NCBI GenBank assembly: GCA_024102815.1
Contig: JAGFJJ010000068.1
Location: 71,915 to 135,914 of the forward strand
Length of the DNA: 64,000 nucleotides
Reading direction: 5' to 3'
Origin: Phycisphaerae bacterium
GTDB taxonomy: Bacteria > Planctomycetota > Phycisphaerae > UBA1845
Position 1 is the stretch's first letter; each line of letters opens with the position of its first letter. Made by a program: the position numbers and the translations under genes. The notes below the pieces were generated by a model, which was not told the origin of the DNA, made no database searches, and saw only the letters and a program-made list of their open reading frames with translations. Positions 35,706-43,785 of the stretch are shown piece after piece.

Positions 35706-36206
35706 ATGTTACGCCTGAGAATGCTTCCGGGTTTCAGACTCGCAGACGGGGACGGCCATGAGCGACCGTTCGATGACTTCCTGGCGGATTTCAACGTCAT
35801 TCTGCTGACTCATACATCTGAGTCGTGTCGTGGTGCCACGGACGAACTGCTTCGCAGCTTCCTGGCGGAAGGACGGGGTGTCGCCGGCGTATCGATTCAT
35901 GGGATTGATATTCGTTCGCACGACGCGTTCTGCAAACAATGCTGCGGCCCGCACGTGGTCTTCCACGGGCGCGAGCTCATCACGATCTGCGACAGCGGCG
36001 CTTGGATCCGCCGTCTCTGGGGCGTGGAAAGCGACGCTTGGATCCTGATCGTGAACGCAGGGCGACATGTCCTCGATGACGGCCCGCTCACGGAGATCGA
36101 ACGCCTGGCCATGCAATTCGGTCTGGATGCGGCGTTGTCGCCACATCGCAGTGCACGGGCACCGCCCACGAGAGAAGGGACGGGCCGGAGAGATACGGCC
36201 GCATAG
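35706..36206 (+). CDS. Cytoplasmic redoxin-like protein, family member 4
   Basis: 166 aa, paralogue of the preceding gene. Shared blocks: 'LPGFRLADGDGHERPFDDFLADFNVILL', 'GIDIRSHDAFCKQCCGPHVVFHGRELITICD', then 'RRLWGVESDAW'. The motif is C-x2-C-C-GPH. AGGAG precedes ATG 35706. It has its own promoter copy (site 7), and the pair looks like a tandem duplication of promoter plus gene. About 290 bp without a gene follow before the beta-barrel gene; a GCATCC there (36437) lacks a -35 partner. Confidence 0.7.
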   Translation: MLRLRMLPGFRLADGDGHERPFDDFLADFNVILLTHTSESCRGATDELLRSFLAEGRGVAGVSIHGIDIRSHDAFCKQCCGPHVVFHGRELITICDSGAWIRRLWGVESDAWILIVNAGRHVLDDGPLTEIERLAMQFGLDAALSPHRSARAPPTREGTGRRDTAA

Positions 36207-36498
36207 TGGCCTTTACTTCGCCGACACCGAGCAGGCGGTAGATGAGAGAACACGTTGCGGGCAGACCGGCCGGGCCAAGTGCCGACTCGCGGTGAGCCGG
36301 CTGGCCCGGTCGTGGGATCAAGTTCGGAGCGCAAGCGGATCGATTCGACGGAGCTGAGCATGATTGCCTAGCGCGTCGGTTGACCGCTTGCGTTCCCGTG
36401 ATTCCACACGAATCGATTTACGGTGAGCCGCACATCGCATCCAGCGCGGTCAGAATGCGATGCTCTCCGGCAAAAGATCAAGAATGGAGAAGTACTAT

Positions 36499-37536
36499 AT
36501 GTTCAACCATAACTCGGGATCGGGCAGTTTCAGCCCAATCTGGATTCTCGCCTCCGTTGCGATCGGCGCGCTACTCAACACGACCGAGTGTTCAAGTGTA
36601 CAGGCACAGTCAAACGACCTTTCTCTACGGCATGCTAGCTTCCTAGGTCAAGAAACCTACGACGCACCCGCTGACACTTCCAGGCGCGACCATCCGCGCT
36701 GGGTTGAGGATATGGAATCCAAGGCCTGGCCTGGATTCCTGACCGGCATGTCCGGCTACGAAGATTTCGTGATGCCGGTCGGGATGCCCATCTACTTCGA
36801 GGATCCGTTCATCACAACGGATCTGCGTTTGCTCTATATGCATCACGATATTCCGCGTGATTCGGTGTTGGGTAACGGGCAGGTTCACGTTGCTGCTGCA
36901 CAAATCAGAGTCGCCCTTACGGAGCGGCTTGCGTTCATCGTTACCAAGGGCGGCTATAGCTGGGTTGACAGCCGCGCCACACCGGAAGGGGACGGCTGGA
37001 ATGACTGGGGGCTTGGTCTGAAGTATGCCCTTTACAGCAACCCTGACGAGCAGTTTCTCGTGAGTGCCGGCCTTCGATGGGAGCTGTCGAACGGCTCTGC
37101 CGAAGCTTGGCAAGGCGGAAAGTCCGATGAGCTCAGCCCGTTCGTGAGCATGGCCAAGGGCTGGGAAAAGTGGCATTTTCTCGGTGCTTTGAGTGGGCGA
37201 ATCCCTACAAACCGAGATGCTGCCAACACCAGCCTCGTCTGGAACCTGCACTTGGACTACGAGCTGACCGAGACGTTTCGCCCGTTGATCGAGGTCCACG
37301 GTATCCACTATCTCTCGAGTGCCGACGAGTTTCCGTATAACGCCGATTACCTCGATGTCGGAAGCCTTGGGGCCACGGACGTCACCGGCCGTGACTTCTT
37401 CTCTGCGGGCTTCGGGTTTCGTTGGCAGGCGAGGGACAATGTTTCCGTTGGTCTGACGTATGAGGTGCCGTTGGAAAGCGCTTCAGAAAACCTGCAAGAG
37501 CATCGGGTCACGTTCAATACGATCATTAGCTTCTAG
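36499..37536 (+). CDS. Outer-membrane beta-barrel protein
   Basis: 345 aa. ATG 36499 is chosen because GGAG of the preceding codons gives a proper ribosome site; ATG 36484 and the 36460 start are alternatives. A signal-like segment ('WILASVAIGALLNTTECSSVQAQ') is followed by alternating amphipathic strands with aromatic girdles and a C-terminal strand ending in Phe ('VTFNTIISF'), the outer-membrane barrel signature. 'GGYSWVDSRAT', 'WNDWGLGLKYALY' and 'FGFRWQARDNVSVGLTYEVPL' are typical strands. Specific family not recognised. No regulon promoter copy directly precedes it; it may be read from site 7. Confidence 0.7.
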   Translation: MFNHNSGSGSFSPIWILASVAIGALLNTTECSSVQAQSNDLSLRHASFLGQETYDAPADTSRRDHPRWVEDMESKAWPGFLTGMSGYEDFVMPVGMPIYFEDPFITTDLRLLYMHHDIPRDSVLGNGQVHVAAAQIRVALTERLAFIVTKGGYSWVDSRATPEGDGWNDWGLGLKYALYSNPDEQFLVSAGLRWELSNGSAEAWQGGKSDELSPFVSMAKGWEKWHFLGALSGRIPTNRDAANTSLVWNLHLDYELTETFRPLIEVHGIHYLSSADEFPYNADYLDVGSLGATDVTGRDFFSAGFGFRWQARDNVSVGLTYEVPLESASENLQEHRVTFNTIISF

Positions 37537-37684
37537 GATATCCCACGCCGGCGGCTGGGCGGCGGAGGCACGGTAACAACCCGCGGAGGGAAGAAGGACA
37601 AATGCGGCAGCGAGCATCCAAACAGGCTGCATTATCGGTACCGAAGCGGTTTGCCCGAACGAGCGGGAATTGTCGGCCGGGTTT

Positions 37685-37713
37685 GGAAGACGTCGCATGG
37701 TTCATGCATCTAA
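37685..37713 (+). promoter_or_regulatory. ECF-type promoter, site 8 (ABC operon)
   Basis: GGAAGA (37685-37690), 15 nt, GCATCTAA (37706-37713), 66 nt before ATG 37780. Confidence 0.85.
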
Positions 37714-37779
37714 TCCTGTGTGGGCGCCACGGGGCGTCTCGCCCTTTGGTCGCACACGGGTGACGTGGATCGAACAACC

Positions 37780-38061
37780 ATGTGGATCGGAATCATCGCA
37801 GCCGCGGCGTTTTGCACGGGATTCCTACTTGCGTCCCTGCTCGCGTGCGGGAAGACCGCTGACGAAGAGATGCGGCGGATACGGAAGAGTATGTTCTCAC
37901 GAGGCGATTTGGATTCGGTAACCGGAACGGGCGGACCGGGTAGACGGTTGGTCACGCCATCGCCTCAAGCGAATTCGGCGTACAACGGTTTGGATGTTAA
38001 GACGGCCGAGACGGGCCGTGTACCGGCAGTGAACATCATGCGGAGGGTCGAAGCGACATGA
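37780..38061 (+). CDS. Small membrane protein heading an ABC transporter operon
   Basis: 93 aa. One N-terminal helix ('IGIIAAAAFCTGFLLASLLAC', with a possible lipobox Cys) and a polar tail. ATG 37780 was chosen; GTG 37765 is in frame. Its stop overlaps the next start by 4 nt (ATGA), so it is translationally coupled to the permease. No family recognised; an accessory lipoprotein of the exporter is plausible. Confidence 0.6.
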   Translation: MWIGIIAAAAFCTGFLLASLLACGKTADEEMRRIRKSMFSRGDLDSVTGTGGPGRRLVTPSPQANSAYNGLDVKTAETGRVPAVNIMRRVEAT

Positions 38062-39164
38062 TCGTACTATTCACAAGGAGCCTGTTGCATCGTTGGTTCG
38101 AGATCGTGCTTACGTCGGTGGTCGTGGCAGCCGTCGTCGCGACACTCACCACGCAGCGTGCGTTGTCTGCATCAACCGAGGCGCAAGTCCACGAGCTTGC
38201 GCACAAGCTCGGCAAGAACATGCTCGTCGTTCCCAAGGCGACGAATCTCTCCAGCTTTTACGCCATGGACTATGGCGAAGCGTCGATGCCGGACTCGTAC
38301 CCGGATCGAATCCTCGAGTCCCCCGAATTGCGCACACCCATCAGTCTTATCCAATCGCGCCTGTACGGCAACGTCGAGCCGAAGGGCGTTCCACTCGTAC
38401 TTGTCGGCGAACAAACAATGAAGCGCGGGCGTGTCGCCGATCCGTTCTCGTCCGACCGGGTCATCATTGGCAATACTGCTTCGGACAAACTTGCCGTCAA
38501 ACCAAACGACCATGTGGACGTCAACGGGTATCAACTGACCGTCGCGAACGTGGTGCAGACGCCACCCGACGGGCTGGATGTCGGCGTCTTTGGACCGCTC
38601 GACCTAGCCCAGGACGTACTCGACCGCCCTGAACAGCTCAACGCGATGCGCCTCGCCGGCTGCTGGTGTCGCTTGGACGTTCCCAAGCTGGCTTCGCAAG
38701 TTGAAGATACCCTTCCCGGAACCAGAGCCGTAACCATTGCCGGGATGCTCAAGGCCCAGAAGGGAACGGTGGCCACGGCGAAACGCTACTCGAAAGTCGC
38801 GATGGCGATCACGGTCGCACTCATCGCCGCCATCGTGATTGGGCTTATTGCATCACAGGTGCGCCGGCAGATCCGGCAGATCGGGCTGCTACTGGCCACG
38901 GGCTCTTCACCATGGTTCGTCGTGCTTTTGTTCACAAGTAAGGCCGCAATCATCGGCCTTCTCGGCGGTCTGGCCGGCTACTGGCTGGGGTTCCCACTGA
39001 CCGAGGACATAGCCGCTCGACTGATCGGCATCAGCCTGCCCGTTCCGAGCGGCTTGCTGGCGCCGACCATAACGCTCGCCCTTGTCGTGAGCGTGGCGGC
39101 CGCGGCGATCCCGGCATTCTGGGCGGCACGCCTCGATCCGACGAGGGTACTCAGGGAGGTATGA
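38058..39164 (+). CDS. ABC transporter permease, FtsX/MacB type
   Basis: 368 aa. One N-terminal helix, a periplasmic domain of about 200 residues with 'CWCRLDVPKL', and three C-terminal helices with the FtsX fold ('VRRQIRQIGLLLATGSSPWFVVLL', ending 'AARLDPTRVLREV', the classic MacB/LolC tail). Such permeases transmit ATPase force to the periplasm for lipoprotein or substrate release rather than forming a channel. It pairs with the ATPase 39166-39867 and a second FtsX protein 39864-40976, giving a heteromeric LolCDE-like complex under the regulon promoter. Confidence 0.88.
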   Translation: MIVLFTRSLLHRWFEIVLTSVVVAAVVATLTTQRALSASTEAQVHELAHKLGKNMLVVPKATNLSSFYAMDYGEASMPDSYPDRILESPELRTPISLIQSRLYGNVEPKGVPLVLVGEQTMKRGRVADPFSSDRVIIGNTASDKLAVKPNDHVDVNGYQLTVANVVQTPPDGLDVGVFGPLDLAQDVLDRPEQLNAMRLAGCWCRLDVPKLASQVEDTLPGTRAVTIAGMLKAQKGTVATAKRYSKVAMAITVALIAAIVIGLIASQVRRQIRQIGLLLATGSSPWFVVLLFTSKAAIIGLLGGLAGYWLGFPLTEDIAARLIGISLPVPSGLLAPTITLALVVSVAAAAIPAFWAARLDPTRVLREV

Positions 39165-39165
39165 A

Positions 39166-39867
39166 ATGATTCACATTGACCAAGCGACAAAGCGCTTTCC
39201 CGGCAAGAACGGCTCTCCCGTCACGGCTCTTCGTGACATCTCGCTCGACGTTGGCCCCGGCGAACTCGTCATGATTGTCGGCCCCAGTGGAAGCGGCAAG
39301 AGCACGCTTCTGTTTACGATCGGAGGCATGCAGCATCCGACCGAGGGGCGTGTCTTGTTTGACGACACGGACGTTTACGGGTTGAGTCCGTCCAGGCGCG
39401 CTGCGTGGCGTCGAACGCGCATTGGCTTCGTCTTCCAGACATTCAATCTCGTGCCGTACCTTAGTTGCCTCGAGAACGTCATCGTTCCGGCCGTGCTGGC
39501 CGGTAAGTCGAGAGGTGTCAGCCTTCGACGAGCCAGCACTCTGCTCGAACGCCTGGGGCTTTCGGAACGTCTGAAGCACAGGCCGTCGGAACTGAGCGTC
39601 GGCGAACGGCAGCGCGTCGCGCTTTGTCGGAGCCTCATCAACGATCCCGATGTGATTCTCGCCGACGAGCCGACCGGCAACTTGGATGAGTCCATGACCG
39701 GCGATGTGATGAATGTGCTCCGCGATCTCAATGCCGGAGGCCAGACCATCATGATGGCCACCCACAACCCGCGCCTCGCAGAGCAGGGGACGCGCCTCGT
39801 GACCCTTCAAGAGGCAAACCTCGTGAGGGACGAGCCGTGCATGTGCGTAGCAGAGGCAACGCTATGA
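39166..39867 (+). CDS. ABC transporter ATP-binding protein, LolD/MacB type
   Basis: 233 aa. Walker A GPSGSGKSTLL, Q-loop 'FVFQTFNLVPYLS', signature LSVGERQRVALCRSL (LSVGE in place of LSGGQ), Walker B 'VILADEPTGNLDE', H-loop 'MMATHNPRLA'. It powers the two FtsX-type permeases on either side; the start follows the first permease stop by 1 nt and the stop overlaps the next ATG by 4 nt. Confidence 0.92.
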   Translation: MIHIDQATKRFPGKNGSPVTALRDISLDVGPGELVMIVGPSGSGKSTLLFTIGGMQHPTEGRVLFDDTDVYGLSPSRRAAWRRTRIGFVFQTFNLVPYLSCLENVIVPAVLAGKSRGVSLRRASTLLERLGLSERLKHRPSELSVGERQRVALCRSLINDPDVILADEPTGNLDESMTGDVMNVLRDLNAGGQTIMMATHNPRLAEQGTRLVTLQEANLVRDEPCMCVAEATL

Positions 39868-40976
39868 CCCCGGCCATGTGGCTTTCCATACAGGAGCTAA
39901 CGAAACGCCGCTTTGGAACAGCCATCGCGGTCAGCGTGATCGCGCTTGCCGTTTCGTTTGCCGCCGGCCTCGAGTTGGTGGCCAGGGCGCGCGAAGCCGC
40001 GGTAGCCGCGGATCTTGACCAGATCGGTCCGGCAATCCGGGTCATCCCCCGAGAAAAGACAGCGAGAGACCTGGCCCGATTCGAACTGGAGACAGCACCG
40101 TTCCATGGGACGGACGTTCGCCGTCTGCGTAGCGAATTCCGATCGTTCGTGTCATCCATCGAGGGGCGACTGTCGCTCAAGGTTCCGTACGGCGGGCGTC
40201 GGATTCCCGTCGTAGGTGTCGTGCCGGAGACCGTTGTCGCGCCATCGGATCTGTTTCGGCAATTGGGCGAGAATCAGTTACTCATCGGCGCGGAATTGGC
40301 GACCGAACTGGGCATCACACCGGGAGAAACGGTACAACTACAAGGGCATCCCTTTGAAGTCCTCGCGGTGGTTCCGGCGACCGCGAGCCAGGATGACTCT
40401 GCTGTTTTTCTCCATCTTGGGCGCCTGCAGCAGATGTTCAGCCTGCCTGATTCCTATAATGAACTGCGCGTCTTTCCGGCCCCGGGCGCCGACGTAGATG
40501 CGCTTGCAGTCTCGATCGCCGCGCGCCATACGAATATGACGGCGCTGACCACCCAACGGGGCGAAACAGCCGAGCAGTCGATGCATACGACATTGCGCGA
40601 CCACCGGCGCGTCTTGTACTTGGTCACCGGTGTAGTTATCGCAGTCAGCGTCCTGATCTGGTCGTACATGAACGGCACCGAGCGCCGCCTTGAACTGGCC
40701 ACGTTGGTTGCGGTGGGCGGGTCCGCGTGGACTATCGTCTCGATGATCCTCACCCGCGGCGCTCTTCTCGGCGCTTCCGGCGCGGTCGTGGGCCTTCTGG
40801 TAGGCGTGGCGATCAGCCTCGGACAGGATGCGGGATCGACCTTGCGCATCCTTCCAGCCCTTGACCTGGCCGGGGTCACTATTGTTACGACAACGATACT
40901 CTCCGCCGTCGGCGCGCTGCCGGCCGCGGGCCTTGCGGCCGTTCAGGACCCTGTGAAAGCCCTGCAGGCCGCCTGA
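39864..40976 (+). CDS. ABC transporter permease, FtsX type (second)
   Basis: 370 aa. An N-terminal helix ('GTAIAVSVIALAVSFAAGLELV'), a periplasmic domain, and three C-terminal helices ('LYLVTGVVIAVSVLIWSYMNGTERRLELATLVAVGG', ending 'AAVQDPVKALQAA'). ATG 39864 overlaps the ATPase stop (ATGA), so the frame from 39837 is not used. Last gene of the four-gene exporter operon from promoter site 8. Substrate unknown; membership in the regulon suggests lipoprotein sorting or export under metal stress. Confidence 0.86.
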   Translation: MTPAMWLSIQELTKRRFGTAIAVSVIALAVSFAAGLELVARAREAAVAADLDQIGPAIRVIPREKTARDLARFELETAPFHGTDVRRLRSEFRSFVSSIEGRLSLKVPYGGRRIPVVGVVPETVVAPSDLFRQLGENQLLIGAELATELGITPGETVQLQGHPFEVLAVVPATASQDDSAVFLHLGRLQQMFSLPDSYNELRVFPAPGADVDALAVSIAARHTNMTALTTQRGETAEQSMHTTLRDHRRVLYLVTGVVIAVSVLIWSYMNGTERRLELATLVAVGGSAWTIVSMILTRGALLGASGAVVGLLVGVAISLGQDAGSTLRILPALDLAGVTIVTTTILSAVGALPAAGLAAVQDPVKALQAA

Positions 40977-41020
40977 ATTCGAGAGGCATGTCAGGGCCCG
41001 GTTCTTTTCTCAAGAGCGAT

Positions 41021-41049
41021 GGAAGGAACCGCAGGGCCTGTGCATCCAA
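41021..41049 (+). promoter_or_regulatory. ECF-type promoter, site 9 (triple-YHS protein)
   Basis: GGAAGG (41021-41026), 15 nt, GCATCCAA (41042-41049), 87 nt before ATG 41137. Confidence 0.85.
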
Positions 41050-41136
41050 TTGGAAGTAAGGGCCGGGATCACGAACTCAAACCGTGGGGTTTGGGCGGGA
41101 TGCCCGTTGGATTCGTATCGAAGGAGATTGTCTACG

Positions 41137-41850
41137 ATGAATACTTTCGTCAAGAAGTCTGCTGTGGGATGCGTCGCGGTTTTGGGTCTGGCTGCGATGC
41201 CGGTATGGGCACAACACGAAGGTCACGGTGACCACGGTAAGATGGCCATGTCGCCGGCAAAGGAGCTTCCGATGTGCCCCGTGATGGGCGAACCGATCAA
41301 CCTGGCCGTGAGTGTGGCCACCGATGAGGGGCCGGTATTCTTCTGTTGCAAGGACTGCGTGTCCAAGTACCAGGCCAACCCTGCGAAGTACGCGACGAAG
41401 GTCGCGGCGCAACGGGAAGCGATGGCGGCGCGGCCGAAGGTTCAGGTCACCTGCCCCGTATCCAAGGAGCCGGTCGACCTGGATGTGTTCGTCGAAAGCA
41501 ACGGTAACAAGGTCTACTTCTGCTGTAAGGGCTGTGTCAACAAGTACAAGCGCGACCCAAACAAGTACGCCGCTACGCTGGCGAACAGCTACACCTACCA
41601 GACCAAGTGCCCCGTAATGGGCGAGGACATCGACCCGAAGTCCTTCACGACGGCCGCAAACGGCATGAACATCTACTTCTGTTGCAAGGGCTGCGACAAG
41701 AAGTTCTTCGCTGATCCAGTCAAGTACGCGCCCAATCTGGTCGCTCAGGGCTTCACGGTGAATCCGAAAGAGATGGCACACGATGAAGGCGAGAAAGCGG
41801 GTCACGACCACGAGTCGCATGACCACAGCGGGCACGATCACGATCATTGA
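41137..41850 (+). CDS. Secreted triple-YHS metal-binding protein with His-rich tail
   Basis: 237 aa. Signal peptide (SAVGCVAVLGLAAMPVWA), a short HEGHGDHGK stretch, then three well-conserved YHS/TRASH units (CPVMGEPI...FFCCKDC; CPVSKEPV...YFCCKGC; CPVMGEDI...YFCCKGC), each about 65-70 residues apart, and a tail of HD/DH repeats ending DHDH. AAGGAGA precedes ATG 41137. Expected to bind several soft-metal ions in the periplasm. Promoter site 9 puts it in the ECF regulon; the anchored paralogue is at 32825-33511. Confidence 0.88.
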   Translation: MNTFVKKSAVGCVAVLGLAAMPVWAQHEGHGDHGKMAMSPAKELPMCPVMGEPINLAVSVATDEGPVFFCCKDCVSKYQANPAKYATKVAAQREAMAARPKVQVTCPVSKEPVDLDVFVESNGNKVYFCCKGCVNKYKRDPNKYAATLANSYTYQTKCPVMGEDIDPKSFTTAANGMNIYFCCKGCDKKFFADPVKYAPNLVAQGFTVNPKEMAHDEGEKAGHDHESHDHSGHDHDH

Positions 41851-42007
41851 GACATTCGCGCTTCCGCTAACGGTCGATCGTAAACGCTGAGAACCCCTGG
41901 AGAATACAGCACACCGACCGGTCGCGCTGATTCTGCACATCCTTCTGTGTGAGGGAACGACATGCTGCATCGGCCATCCGGCAAACGGCTTCGGCTGACC
42001 ATATACC

Positions 42008-42802
42008 ATGAAACGCCACGTGTCATCCTATTCCCAATCCCCCGTGTGGCACCGGTACTCGGTGATCACCGCGGTATTCATTGTTGTCGCGTTGGCCCGC
42101 GTGCCCGAGACCCTCGCACAGGCGCCGGTCAACAAGATGTGCCCGGTGATGAGCCTGGAAGAGGCCGATCCGGCCATTACCACGCAGTATCACGGCAAGA
42201 CGATCGCGTTCTGTTGCGACAACTGCCTGAAGAAGTTCCGGGCGAACCCGGAACGGTACGCTGGCAACACAGCGGTTCTTGCCGACGACAAGCCAGATCA
42301 GGCCAAGCACGAGCGTACGTCGAAGGGGGGCGCCGCGGAACACGGACACGACCACGCGTCCGACGAACCGAGAACACCGTTCTTAGCGCGCATTCATCCG
42401 ATCGTGGTTCACCTCCCGCTGGCAGGGACCCCGATCGCGCTGGTCGCAACGCTTGGCTGGCTCGCGTCGCGCAGAAAACTATTCGCCTACGCCGACGTAC
42501 CTGCGCTTGTGCTAGCCGCGGCGTCTTCCATCGTCGGCGTCGTCACCGGCAACATTGCCCACGATTCTATGCGCTTTTCGCCGGCGCTTCACGGCTACGT
42601 CGAGTGGCATCAGTTTTCCGCGACGGCCCTGATGATCCTCCTGCTGGTCCTTAGCGGTGTTCGCCTCTGGCGTTGGCGTCGGTTGAGCGGCAGATGGTTT
42701 GTCGCCTACGCGACAGGGTTGATTGCGGCGTCGGCGCTTGTCGGCGCGGTCGGGTTCCTCGGTGGCAGCCTGGTATTCGGCCCAGACCACTTGTGGCCTT
42801 AA
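42008..42802 (+). CDS. YHS domain fused to DUF2231 membrane domain
   Basis: 264 aa. Signal/anchor ('ITAVFIVVALARVPETLAQ'), one YHS unit (CPVMSLEEADPA...AFCCDNC, about 45-85), a His linker (HGHDHASD), then a four-helix membrane domain beginning 'ARIHPIVVHLPLAGTPIALVATLGW', the DUF2231 signature, with conserved His in 'HDSMRF' and 'ALHGYVEWHQFS'. DUF2231 proteins are often linked to haem or copper but have no firm function. It follows the triple-YHS gene by 157 nt and may be read from site 9. Confidence 0.82.
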   Translation: MKRHVSSYSQSPVWHRYSVITAVFIVVALARVPETLAQAPVNKMCPVMSLEEADPAITTQYHGKTIAFCCDNCLKKFRANPERYAGNTAVLADDKPDQAKHERTSKGGAAEHGHDHASDEPRTPFLARIHPIVVHLPLAGTPIALVATLGWLASRRKLFAYADVPALVLAAASSIVGVVTGNIAHDSMRFSPALHGYVEWHQFSATALMILLLVLSGVRLWRWRRLSGRWFVAYATGLIAASALVGAVGFLGGSLVFGPDHLWP

Positions 42803-42828
42803 GTGAGCACGATATCCGCGGCAGTTTC

Positions 42829-42857
42829 GGAAGGAAATCGTGTCGGCATGCATCTAA
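42829..42857 (+). promoter_or_regulatory. ECF-type promoter, site 10 (cus operon)
   Basis: GGAAGG (42829-42834), 15 nt, GCATCTAA (42850-42857), 50 nt before ATG 42908; it should drive the whole 42908-52554 block. Confidence 0.87.
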
Positions 42858-42907
42858 CCGGATGAAGCAACTGGTTTTCGTCTGCAATTGTAAATAGGAG
42901 TTGAGTT

Positions 42908-43471
42908 ATGAAATCAACGATACTCATCGCACTCGCACCTCTTGCGTTGCTCACCGGATGCGTATCTCCGCAGGCTCGAAGAGGGAGGGTCATCCAGGCC
43001 GACGTGGGGAACCGCTTTCCGAATTTTACCTTCCAGGATGAACGTGGAACGGCACAGGATTTGAGTCAGAATCTCGGCGACTTCACCGTGCTGGTGTTCT
43101 CGGAATGTGGCGAAGACCTCCACGGCCCTGTGTCTGCGGCCCTTGTCGATCTGGTGCAGCCGAACCAAGAGCCCGGGTACTCGGAAACCGTCGGCTTTGA
43201 CATCCACTGGTCGAGAGACGGCTGTCGGTATCACAGCGATTGCCACCTCTTGGAGGGCGGGCCGCACATCTTCAGCATCTGCGACGGTCGGTCACAAGTC
43301 CGTGATCTATACGACGCTGACGCCGCGGGTGAAATCATCGTCATCGGTCCGGACCGGCGTATCGTCGACCGAGCGCCGATGCGCGAGCTAGATTCGATCT
43401 CCAGCCGGCTGGCCCGAAGATTCAGCGACCACGCGGAAGTGGTCATCCAGACGAGGTCGCCGGACGAATGA
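42908..43471 (+). CDS. Redoxin-like lipoprotein, family member 2
   Basis: 187 aa. Lipobox 'LALLTGC' (Cys about 18). Paralogue of 34006-34578: 'VGNRFPNFTFQDERGTAQDL', 'LGDFTVLVFSECGED', 'DIHWSRDGCRYHSDCHLL' (C-x5-C-H), 'IFSICDG', 'EIIVIGPDRRIVDRAPM'. A canonical thioredoxin CxxC is missing. AGGAG precedes the ATG. It is the first gene of the CusCBA-like operon and overlaps the next start by 4 nt. Possibly a periplasmic thiol or metal chaperone for the pump. Confidence 0.75.
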   Translation: MKSTILIALAPLALLTGCVSPQARRGRVIQADVGNRFPNFTFQDERGTAQDLSQNLGDFTVLVFSECGEDLHGPVSAALVDLVQPNQEPGYSETVGFDIHWSRDGCRYHSDCHLLEGGPHIFSICDGRSQVRDLYDADAAGEIIVIGPDRRIVDRAPMRELDSISSRLARRFSDHAEVVIQTRSPDE

Positions 43472-43785
43472 CGAACTTGGCCCCCCCGACCACAAGTTCA
43501 AGAGCGCTGCCGTCCCAACGGCGCACACCGTCCAGGACGCGAAAACCAGCCCGTGCTGCGATTTCTCGGGCCGATCAGTCAACAGCGGACGCGACACGCG
43601 GTATGCTTTCCGCAGAAGGACCCGAGGCGCCGGGTAGCTGGGACGAGCTCGCGTCGAAGCTCGATCGGAAGTTCCGTGCTTTGCTGAAGAGCGTTGAGGA
43701 CATGCAAGCCGAACTTGAGGATGAGAATGAACGTGCTCGACAACTCGAAAACAGGTTGCGGCGGGAGGTCATAGGCAATGGTTGA
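43468..43785 (+). CDS. Small coiled-coil protein of the cus operon
   Basis: 105 aa, no signal peptide. A basic, Ser/Thr/Pro-rich N-terminal half is followed by a heptad coiled coil ('SWDELASKLDRKFRALLKSV...ENERARQLENRLRREV'). Both ends overlap their neighbours (4 nt upstream, 8 nt downstream), so translation is coupled. No family recognised. In TolC-type operons such a helix could assist assembly, but this is a guess. Confidence 0.6.
   Translation: MTNLAPPTTSSRALPSQRRTPSRTRKPARAAISRADQSTADATRGMLSAEGPEAPGSWDELASKLDRKFRALLKSVEDMQAELEDENERARQLENRLRREVIGNG

Noticed and set aside
36437-36444. GCATCCAG before the beta-barrel gene as an eleventh promoter
   Set aside because: The last bases differ and no GGAAG element lies 15 nt upstream.
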